Shown here: positions 27,901 through 39,900 of the stretch, in pieces
Layout: each line of letters starts with the position of its first letter
Numbering within the stretch: the stretch's first letter is position 1
Source of the DNA: Meghimatium bilineatum
Lineage: Eukaryota; Mollusca; Gastropoda; Stylommatophora; Philomycidae
Direction: 5' to 3'
Length of the DNA: 64,000 bases
NCBI GenBank assembly: GCA_034231615.1
Contig: CM067311.1
Location: 21,022,173-21,086,172, forward strand
The notes under the pieces: generated by a model
What the model was told of the DNA's origin: nothing
Databases searched by the model: none
Seen by the model: the letters and a program-made list of their open reading frames with translations, nothing else
Made by a program: the position numbers and the translations under genes

Positions 27901-30900
27901 GTCAACTGGGAACTGTCCCTTGTCATCGAAATTGTTTGACTTGCCCTTTTGTTATTCTCACTCCTATTTTACAGTTTCCTAAATCACACTTTGATATTCA
28001 GGATTCTTTTTCATGTGTGTCCCGTAACTTAATATACTCTATCATATGTAAGCGTTGTGATATGAAGTATATTGGTGAGACTGGTAGACGTTTAGCTGAT
28101 AGATTCGCCGAACATTTGAGAGATATCACGAATCATCGTGACTCCCCAGTGGCTAATCATTTTAACAGCCCGTCACATCATGGTAGCTCTGATGTCTCTG
28201 TAACCGGTTTGTTACGTTGTTATACCGGTGACCGGCAACGTCAGTCCTTGGAATATCGTCTCATTTGTCATATGGGAGTCTTGCAACCACACGGAATGAA
28301 CATTAATCACCGTTTTGTTTGAGTTACCCACCTTTTTTTTATACCCTCTACTCCCGTATTGCACTGATTCTTGTAATTATTTGTCTTTGTACACTTTCGT
28401 GAATAATTATTAATTTTGTGTTTGCCGTACTTCTATATAATTCCTTTATGTCTTCTTTTGTTTGTGTATGTCAATATGTGATTATTTTGTACTCTGCCAT
28501 TTTGTTATTGTTAAATCATTTACATATTTAGATTTTGATTTCCTCGTTTTTATTGCAGTTGTCTCTTCGATGGGTGCCCACACATGTATAGTTATTTGTA
28601 TATGCATTTCGTTTTACATGGTTCTATGTATCCACACAATTACTTTGGGCCACACATTTGTATGTATACATATGCAGTTGTATACATAACCCCTACGGCA
28701 TTAATAAATGCTATGGGTTGCTTTACTTTACTATATGCAGTTGTTATAGCATTATCTTTATGTGAATGAACGTTTATATTTACATTAATATATGTATATG
28801 TTTCTATGTGTACGAATGTTCATGTTATTATTTATGTGAGAAAGTGTTTATGTGCATGAATGTTCATATTTATGTATACATATATATATGTATATTTATG
28901 TGAACGCTTTTTTATGTTAATGCACGTATCTCCATTCTGTGTCAATGTGTATACCTATTCTGGTGTGAGCCCTTTCCTGTGTGTGGATACATTTACATGC
29001 CTGTGCATTTTGTGTGGGTATCCTTCACACATCTGTGTCCATCTTGTTATGTGTTTATTTCTTGACTCTTTGTGTGTGTATTCATTTCTATGTATGTTTA
29101 GGTTTGGTTTTATATATATGTTTATGTCTATATTTGGTTTCACATTCATTCCATGCGTTTTCAAATGTTGATTCTTCTTGTATCCTTCCTTCCCCAAACC
29201 CACTCACCCCACCACCACACAACCTCATCATTACTCATCTATCATTGTCATATGCCATTCTTGTTGGCGTAAGGTGACCATGGTTCTCTGTTCACAGTAT
29301 TGTTATCAGGATCGTTGTTTCCAAGCCTTGCTAGGTTGTCACATGAATATTTTCTCACGTCCCCATCTGTCTCTGTTCCCTTCAGTCTTGCCTGTTGTGA
29401 CTATGTTCTTAAAACCTGCCTGTCTGATAAAGTGACAAAAGGGGTATTTTTCTTATCTTTTTCTTTTATTATTCTTGCACTCATCTATAGTGTCTCTAAT
29501 TTCCCACTTTCGGTTTGTTTATAATGAATGCACGCATTTTCTTTTAACTAGATGCGTTGCCGATGCGTGGAGAATTGTCCTGTTTAGTTTTATTGTATGT
29601 TTTTTTATATATACTTTTTTTAATATATTTTTATTAATAGGCTAGGTAAGTGTTTTAGTAACCTGTTTAACTCATTTTGCGTTACTATTTGTTCATTAGG
29701 TTACTGCGGCACCATCCACTGTGTCGGACAACCTCTGACCATTTGATTATTTATACATGTATATTTACAGTGTGCAGTTCTTTATTTCTGTGCACAAATT
29801 ATTTTAAAATCTGTAACAAAAAAGTTATTCATTTTCAAAACACCCATGTTTGCTTTTATGAAAAATGTCTTTACCACTTTCACACGCCTCTCGTATCACA
29901 AATACAAAAAATAAATTACACACATTTGCAGTATGCAATATTTTATTTACATATGCAAAAATTATCTTAAACTTAGGCATGCTGTGTATACAATTACGCA
30001 ATGTCTCTTCTGTCGCAGAATTGGTTTTGAAATCGTGATAACTTTTTTGTTGTTACAGATATTTAAATAATATTTGCATATATAAAGAATGAATTAAATA
30101 CTGCATATATTGGTGTAAGTTTTGTTTGTATGTGTGTGATACAAAACGTGTGAGAAAGTGATAAAGACAGATTTAGACCTACCGTAATGTTGATTGATCG
30201 AAAGCCGTTGAATATTATATATTTTACATAGTAAGAACCTTGTGGTCTATTCTAATTAAACAAATTGAAGTACTTACCTTTTAAGATTTCCACATTGAAT
30301 TTGGAATAAATAATGATTTTACTGAATAAATTGATGATAGAAAAGTATAATAAACTCTATTCACTGTCATGTCACTTCGCCGCAAAGCCGATGCTTAACC
30401 TTTAGGCCCCTATGGTCGTAACATTGTGCCTTGCGTGTGCATCCCACCTTGCCTGTGGTCGCAATCATACGCCATATGATATCGCTCCATTCCCGAGTCC
30501 TAAACTTCACAAAGTTAAAGCTTATATGACGTAGAATTCCCGCTATACGAAACTAGGAATGCGTCACAGTTTAAAGGTCAAATTCCTTTACTCATTACGA
30601 TTGTAAGAGAGAGAAAGCCGGTTGAATTTGTCAACGCATTTCTAGAGCGACTAGCAATTTTCAGCCGTATTTTACTATTAAATTGAGTACTGCGTGGCAT
30701 GGGTAAGTGATCGTGACTACATGTTCTAATTGTTGTTTTTTGTGTTTAATATGTTGTTATTTGATAAGAATGTGTGTGTATTCTTTGAAAAACACAAAAA
30801 TAATATGTATCAGGGGTGTATGTGTGTGCATGGACAAATTTTACGTTGCGTGTCGGGCTAGACCTAGTGTTTACTGGACGGACGTTATATGCGATTTCTT

Positions 30901-33900
30901 CATGTTTTATTAGTTTTTTTAGTCCATATTATATTCGTTTGGATATAAAACAATATATATACATTAAGAATAGGTATTTATGAGGATTTTATCAATGTTG
31001 CCACACATTGCTCATGTATTAGGGTCGTCATGAAGATATATTTGCGATTTTGAAAATGACGTTTTTAGTTTTTCGCCCAAATTTTCAACTTTACAACTTG
31101 CTCACAACTGTCATATCACACATACAACAACAACAAAAACACAATTATATTCACTATTCACTCCTTTATTTAGATGTGCAAAAATTATTTTGATATCTTT
31201 TAAAACAAAAAAGTTATAACGTTTTCAAAACACCCACCATCAATAATGCAAATTTTCCAAAATATAAGTCAGGCCCTGGGGAAGTTTTGTAATTTTAAGC
31301 CAGGCTCTAAAGGTTAAAGATTGCTTGGATTTCCATTCCATAATCAAACAATATCGTCTTTCGCCATTTTGACAATAGAAACAGGAAGTTAGGTAAATTC
31401 TCTTCTCAATGTTGCCACAACATTCTGTCAAAAAGTTCCAGATCTTGATTTATTCGTTCAGTTTCGTGTTTACCGAATCAGGTGGTTGATTTCACCTTCC
31501 ATGTCAAGAAATAACACAATTCCAGCGGTATGCACTGCCCAGTTTGTAAACACAGCCTGCTAAAGGTTAAAATCGCTATTAGTATTCAAAAAAGTTTGTA
31601 CATTTTCCAAACACCCACCCAAAAAAACCCAGATTGTAAAAAAAGAATCCTGTGGCAGGAGGTAAATTGAGTAATTTTAACCCGGCTTGCTAAAGGTTAA
31701 GAGAATGAAAATGTTTCCGAGGTTACATACATAAACCCAAAAGAGGCCTATTGATTGTCAAGTCAACAACTAATATACCACCGTGCTTCTTTCCCCCTTC
31801 CTGCAACTGGCAGGCACACATACAAATATAGAAACATGGACATTCTGATCAGTTGTCATTATGGCATACTGATTTAATTCGTCCCACCTTTTTGAAGATC
31901 ACTCTTTATATGTATTGAAATGGAAGATTTTGTTTTTTATGAAAGCTGCATTGTTTTCTTTCTTATCTAATTCAAGATGAGCTTAGCTTTGGCTACTGCA
32001 TTTGGCATGGATACAGATGGGGTTCGCTGGACAATCAATTTTATGTTACGAAAGATAATTACTACTCTCTCAGTGTGGGGTTCAGAGCCAGGTCTTACTA
32101 GTGATACCTTGAAATTGCTTATTAATTTGGCGGAACAGAGCTCCAGGTATGTACTATTAATGTTGTATTTCATGTATTGTATCATTCTTCATTTCTATCC
32201 TACTTCAAACACTCTCAACCATGTACAATACATTACATATATAGTCAGCATCATCATTAAACCCATAATCCTTCAGGAAACTTAGGGGTGCCACTCTTAA
32301 AACATCAGCACTCAAATTTCGCCACACCTCTCTTTTTTTTTAAGTGTGGGGAATCTTAATCCTGTCTAGTCTTTAATATCAATCCATACTTTTTTCTGAC
32401 ATCCTTTTCTTTTTCTCCCTCAACTGTTCCCCACAAGATAGTTTTTGAAAGGGAATCGTGCCTCATCACGTCAAACCACACAATTTTGTGATGTTTCACC
32501 ACTACCATAAGATGTACTTGTTATCCTGCAAGAGTATTTATTTTGCTTTTTATTGAACTCAACGAAATGCATTAAATCATGGTTTTCGCTGTGATATTTG
32601 TGCCTCTTGACCTGACACATCTGACTTTAGCATGGCTTCTGGGTCACTGATGCAATATGGAATGGGACAGTCAATTCCACTACCAAACCTCAGTAGTCAA
32701 TTCATATGGCATGAATGCTGGTAACAGTGCTGCTGTTCTTTGCTCTCCTTTTGGGACACACCAACACCCAGAGGGTCTCCGATCTGCTCTGCGTCTGTCT
32801 GTCCTAATTTCAGAACAACTGTAGAATCTACTTTAATCTATTCTGTCCTGAAAGTGCAGTTGAATTGATGTCTTGTTCCTCTACTGAAATCACCAACCAG
32901 TATTTTTCATAATCCCCAATTCGTCATATGTAAACATGATTCCGATTTCAATATTTCATACTTCTCACTGAGGGAGACATGGTAACGCAATGTTAAGTCA
33001 TTCGCCATTTGATTTGGCAATCCCGGGTTTTGAATCCACTTGTTATTTGTTATCTGATATTTTAAAAAATTACTTTAATGGCTCAACAAGAAGTAGGGTA
33101 CCAGGGCTTATGCTCTGGGAAGGTCAGGGTATGACTCCATCTCTACTGAGCAAGTGCAGTGAGCGATGCTAGAAAGGCTGTTTCTGGTCAACCCGGCTGC
33201 TGAGTAGTTATGGGAAACTGAGTGTTATGATGCCGGTTCATAACTCATATTTCCTTTACCTTTACTTTATACATCTCACTGTCGATCATCTGTCACTCGA
33301 TTTAACCAAGACAGCAGTAAACTATTGATGGATATGCTAACATACTCATCTCCTCCCACTACATGTGCTACACCCACTGCATGGGACAATTTTAACTGGC
33401 AATCTAAAATTATATTATGAGCTCATCATATAACCAAAACAATTATCCCTGGTCTTAATTTAACTCTAGAAGCCATCAGTGGTGGTGAACTGGAGATGGC
33501 GGTTCATTAAGGGAACTGTCAGATCTTTTTAGTCTAACCATGAACACCAATTTGCTGGTGTTCTATCTGGAAGAACTATTTAACAAAAGTCTCTGAGTAT
33601 GGGACTTCTTATTAAAGCATCATTGGACACTGCTGAGAGTTGTAATCTTCTGAGTATGAAATTAAGCTGGGAAGAGATTCATTATCTTTTCCAGAAATGA
33701 GTCCATCATCAAAAACTCCATTAGCACAGATTAGAACTCAACTCACCCATGTAGCCAAAAAAAGAAATACTATCTACAAGCTTGAAAGAAAGGAGCAATC
33801 ATTTTTCGATTGAGAACAGGCCACAACAGTTTCAAACAACACATGTACGGGAAGTTTGGAATTGTGATACTGATGTGTTCCCCTCTGGGCAGATTCCAGA

Positions 33901-36900
33901 AAACAGAACATATTTTACAGAATGCCCACTGTACGACACCACAAGAAGAAACTGTGGCCATCAGTTCTGAGGGACAAGATCTATGAGTGCTGAAATCCAC
34001 CGTACAGTTCATTGATGAAATTTATATCTAACTTCAGCTGGAAAATGGCGAAGAAAAGGCTGTGGAGAAACCATATCATTGTCCATCGCTGAGATTTGTG
34101 GTCTTCTGAGTATTAAATATAGCTGGGGAGAAATATAGCTCAAGAAGAAAACAGAAATAATGGTTGTATCAAAGAGACATACACCACCAAGATGCAACAT
34201 AATAATTAATAACACAAAATTGGCACAAGTTGAAAAAATGAAATATCTTGGCACCCTGTTAACATCAGAAGGTAGATGCTCAAGTGAGATAAAGAGCAGA
34301 GCAGCACAAGCCAAATCAGCATTCCAAAAAATGAGAACCATTTTTGCAATGGAAGTCTATCAATGCCAACCTGAATTCGGGTGCTGAGATGTTATATCAA
34401 ACAAATTCTTTTTTATGGATGTGAAGCATGGACTATAAACAAGAAAATTCAAAGTGAATTGAAATGTGGTTTCTGAGAAGAATGATGAAAATACCATGGA
34501 CAGCCAAGAAAACTAATGCAGAGGTTCTCATTGATGTTGGCGTAAAAAGATCAATCATATCAAACATTAGAGGCAGACAGTCAAGCTTTCTAGGGCATGT
34601 GCTGAGAAGAACACAGCTTGAACACTTAATAACCACTGGAAAGATCAAAGGGAGAAGAGAAAAGGTCAATAAAGAGAAAAGTTACTAGATGGGCTTGTAT
34701 CGTGGTACGATAGAAGCTCACCAACCGAGCTTATTGACAACACAAGAGACAGAGAGTCGTGGAGAAACATGATCGCCTACACCAGTCGGCATGGCACTTG
34801 ATTGATTGATTGATTGGGGAGAAACTACCCCATTGCACATAGAAAGAATAGCTAATTGCTCATAATTTTCAGGGATTGAAACATTTCTTCATGTGATTTC
34901 ATTTTTTGGACCTGATCTTCATGTTCTCAATTTCTATCTATAAGTATAAATGACATGTTTTTCTTTTGCGTTTCCTCTCAAACTACCAACCTGATTTCTC
35001 ATATAGCAAGGTAAAGGTCCTACAATATTTCTAGCAGGATGTAGTCCAGAGAATGGAAATGTGTTGTGTCACCATTTTATTTGTGCCAATGGTCCGACAC
35101 ATCTGACTTCGGCATTGGTAACTGATACATTCAGTACATTTACCACTTCTGCAGAATGATGGGCATCTGTAACTAAATTGATAGTATAGTCTACTAAGTG
35201 TACAAGATTACAAATTTCTGTACCTAAGCCACTGGTCACCATGCTCAGAGCTAACCATGGGTGTTTGACCTTTTGTCGCTATCTTGTATCTCTATTGTTA
35301 TAGATGGCCACTGACATGTGTATTCCTCTCTTGCGCTCTTTCTCAAACTCCAGCACACTAGCAGGAAGTAGTTCAGAATGTGTTGTGTTATGTTATGCAG
35401 ACTAAGCTGTGATATCTGCATCTTTCGGCCTGACACATCTTTGTGTCTTCTAAGTCACTCTCATCCTAAATGAGATTGAACAGCCAATGCCATCCCAAAA
35501 CTTCCTTAGTCACCTCTTACAACATGCATGAAGATAAACAATGTTGCTATTCTTTATTCCCCTTCTTGACTGGCAACACACAGGTAAATGTCATGTCTAT
35601 ATAATAGTATTTTAATGAAGTTTAACATTTTTTTTTTTTTTTGCACAGGGCTAAGTATCTTGGTCAGTCAGAAGTATTATGGAATTTGGTACGGTTAGAA
35701 ATGAACCAGGAGCCACCAGTGTCAACACTGTCACCTGATGCTCGACGGCAGTTTATGAAAGCAATGGTATTGGTAGGCTGCAGCATTAAAGATTCTGGAC
35801 AAGAAGAGCAGTATTGGAAATTGGTATAATCGATTTCTTTCTCAGATTGCTAGTTATATTTCTGTGATTTATTAATTTGGAAGTGATTGTTGCTTTGGTG
35901 CTGTTCCTTGTTGAATTTTTTTTGTTATCAAGAATGTACACATGCTAGATTTTAGGGATAATTCTAGAATAGGAAAAACATATATAATATTATGTGTATG
36001 TTGTTCATTCATCGGAGTATACAAAGACCAACTGAATTGATCTGTATTAGGAATAAAGAAGATGATAACTACAGTGTGTCTGAATACGGTTGTTGTGTGT
36101 CCCTGGAAAATAGAAGGCCAATGAGCAGGAACAAAACAAGTCCTTTTAAAAGATTAACCTTTAGGAAGCCAGGTTAAAATTACACAATCTTTCCCCTGCC
36201 AGTGAATTCTTTTTTTTTGAAAATTTGTATTATTTTTGGTGGGCATTTTAAAAACACAATAACTTTTTTGTTTTCAGAGATTTTAAAATAATATATAAAG
36301 CATTAAAACTGCATATATTGATATACGTTTTGTTTGTGTATGTGTGATACAGTGTGATGTGTGGTGCGAGAAGGTTGTAAATATATGAGTTTGTCATGTG
36401 ACATATTCTTTCCAGAATGTAGTATTCCTTATTAATTTCCTGAAATCACTGCAGTCTCTGGCGACATGTGCATACATTCCTGAATATCTCTTGTCCAACG
36501 ATGTCTTGGTCAGACTCTGGCTCTACTGTCTTCTATCACTCCCTCCAACATTACTCTTTCCGTGCCATTGTGTCTCTTCACATGGCTGGAAAAAAACCTC
36601 ACTTTCTTCTTAATACAGTGTTTAAAAGCCAGCCTTCTTGAACATTAACTTTTCTTAGCATGTCTTGATTGGTCGTTCTTGCTGTCCATGGTATTCTCAG
36701 GACTTCTATAGCACGTCATTTTAAAGGCCTCTATTCTCTTGACTGTAGTTTTATTTATTATACATGTTTCATAGCCGTAGGTCACCACTGGGAACACACT
36801 TGTACGTAACAAACATGCCTTAGTTCCTGTGTTTGCCTAGTGTCACAGTTTTTTCAGTTGTTTTAATTTGGAAATCGCTATTGCTATTCTCCTAATCTTG

Positions 36901-39900
36901 ACTGCATGAAAGATGGGAAGGGGGTAAATATTAAAACAAAACTAACAAGTTATTAAAAAATTACTTACCTTTATTTTCTGAAGTGGCAACCCTGATAAGA
37001 CACCTTCGTCTGTTGTATATATGTTGCTTCATGACCAAACCAACATAATATCACTGGGGAAATAAATAAAACATATAGATTTAACTTACTTTGCCATAAA
37101 ATCATTCTCTGAACATAGACCTAGTCATATCGGTAAATGCATCAATACATTAGGTATATGGCCTTTACATAATGAAACCATCGTGTTACAGCCATATATC
37201 TACTTTTAATACAAACATAGTAATTTCTCATCATCAGAATCACATTCCATATTGATTTTATAGAACCGATTCCTGCCGATTGGGATAGATGGCCAGAATT
37301 TTAAAACTATATCTTTGAAATTCTTCCCCCTTGCAAAACACAATGCAAGAAAAGAAGTGTAATCGAATATCTAGCTAGGATTCGCTGATTCTACTCACGT
37401 TAACATTAAACATGTGTGTTTGTATTCATCCATCACAAGTGATGATGAATCTAAATAACCAAATGGTCGGTGAGTGTCCGACAAAGTAGAGGGTGCTGCA
37501 GTAACCGAATGAACAAATAGTAAAGCAAAATGAATTAAACAGGTTACTAAAAACACTTACCTGGCCTATGAATAAAAATATATATAAAATTATATGAAAA
37601 GGCTTTATGAAATCTAAGTGATCTATTTTGTTCATTATTGTGATGTTTACTGTTGTTTGTCTCTTGAAAAAGGTTCTATTTGAGCCGATACGTAGAGAAT
37701 TGTCCTGTTTAGTTTTATTGTGTTTTTTTTATAAATACTATTTTAATATATTTTTATTCATAGGTCAGGTAAGTATTTTTCGTAACCTGTTTAATTCATT
37801 TTGCTTTACAAGTGATGATGACCATTTGTTACATCTACTTTTGAAAATTTAGGTAGAATTATGTCCATGCTTAATAGTACGTATATGGCTAATAAGCCCT
37901 ATTTGAGATGCAAATGTCCGTGGACAGTTTGGGCATGGAATGACCAATGTAGAAGGATTTTGGTCTATCCTTGACTTTCTAGCTACTCTCCACTGCTGCA
38001 TTTCTCCTCTTTTCACAAGATGATAATGCCCTTTTTTACTATAGAGCATCATTTAGATCTAATCTGTGCAAGTTCTTCCTATGTATCTTGGTCTATTTCA
38101 AAGGCTTTCAGTAAGGTCCTTGATAAGCGTTTGTAGCGCTTCTTTTGGCCACCTTGAGAAGTATCTTTGGCAGGCGATGGTCTGACATATGTACCAAATA
38201 ACCTGCCCAACAAATCTGTGTCTGCATCATGATAGTGTCAATGCTAGGGATACAAGATCTGTCAAGGACAGTGGTATCTGGAGTCTTGCCATCTGATAGC
38301 GCAGCTGAATATCACCACTATCCCATTTGGACACGTCTATCTCGACAGCGTCAATGCCTTCTCGTACAAGAATTACTTGCCCCAGGTGTCGCCTATTGTA
38401 GAAACTTTGAACGCAGGTGACTTGAAGACGGTTTCGTATTCCCAAGCGCGATTCTTGTAGGGCTACAATATCTGTGCTGTAGATTAATTTATCGAGATCT
38501 GGGCGCCTTTTTTCCACACTTGCGACATTCCAGAATAAAACACGTAGCGATTTTAACGACAGACGCTCAACCTTCGATCTGTGGAACCTCGCTCCATGCG
38601 CCGACCTTGCCGTTTGGCCCCGCCCCGTTTAGGACGTTTTCGTTTGCCATTAGTGTGTACTAGGTCTTGTAATTACGTGGAATAACGGCTACACTCATGA
38701 AAATTTCAGCTCTGATGCACGTACTCCGTCGCACCAGCGAAGATCTTGATGAGTGGACTCCCTTGCCAAAAAAACTAACACCACATCCTAGACGAAATAA
38801 TGAATAAATCCATCTTTCAAGTGATGTTGACGGTGTCACACAAAAACACACGTCGATATGTCCGCCATTTTGACTGGAAGTCCAAGGGTACAAAACGCAC
38901 ATCACCCTTTCGTGCTCGTCAACGTTTATGTGTGCAACACCAGCCTGAACGTGCAGGGATGGAAATCTTTAGTTGAGATAGTAAAGGAAGAAAGAGGCGT
39001 CATCTTCTGTGGGGATTTTAATGCAAAAGGAAGCTCTTGGGGCAATACTACCTCTAATCAACAGGGAAGAGATCTTGAGGAGGCCTTGATTGATATAAAT
39101 TTAGTATGCATAAATGACGGGTGCATGACAAGGCTCGCTGCTAGGGATGGTGACGACGATAGTGCAATCGACCTGGCTCTAGTGACGGCTGATATCGCAC
39201 CCAAATGTAGATGGGATGTGTTGGCGCATCACGGCAGTGACCATTTGCCATGTGTTTTGTTGGTGGACAAAGGAAAAAGTAAACAACAGAGAGCTAGAGT
39301 TAAGTCCTTCCAGTACGATCGTAATGGGTCATCCATCATAAACAGATTTAGGAAAGAAAAATGTAGAACACACGCCACCAAGGCACAAATGTGGAATCAA
39401 CCCCCCTGGTGGAATGATGAAGTCCAATGTGCATGGAAGAGTAAACGTAGCGCAGTTGCAGAGTGGCAGAAAGCAAGGAAAAAAGTGACAGCACAGCCAG
39501 ATCTTGTGCAATTAAAATAGACCAAAGACGACAGGGGTCAAGAATTTAAAGATATTGCTAAAGCTGCGAAGGAAAAAAAATTGGAAGACTTTTGTCATGA
39601 TATTGCAAAAGAAAAGTCATTAAAACTGTTCTGGCGCCTGCATAAATCAATGAACAACCCAAGGAAGCGTATAACAATCCCCAATTTTCAAAGCACAGAC
39701 TTAGTATGGCAGAAGACAGATGAGAATAAGGGTGCAGCACTGCTGGCTCATTACAAGGCACAAATCGGTCAGAGGAATTTAGTGAATTACAATAAAATCA
39801 TGAAAACAGTCACAGACATGTGCAAGGAGCAAGCTTTGGAAAGCGATAATGTAATTACTCTTGAAGATATTACAGCCGTACTGAAAAGATCAAGAAACTC

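Larger units (their letters stand above)
25795..29753. mobile_element. Head-to-head inverted PLE dimer flanked by one TSD
   Basis: A minus-strand arm (25795 to about 27725) and a plus-strand arm (about 27757-29753) are nearly identical and meet at their coding 5-prime ends. A 14 bp direct repeat with one mismatch (25781-25794 and 29754-29767) brackets the whole, indicating a single insertion. The plus arm has the full 3-prime end; the minus arm lacks roughly the last 70 bp. Each arm carries a GIY-YIG frame, a long AT-rich 3-prime region and a degenerate hammerhead-like segment. Confidence 0.85.

Noticed and set aside
37849-38052. C2H2 zinc-finger motif as a host transcription factor
   Set aside because: The single finger follows LINE post-RT sequence (PSIDTIMMQ, MSDHRLPK) and is the known type of LINE C-terminal finger.
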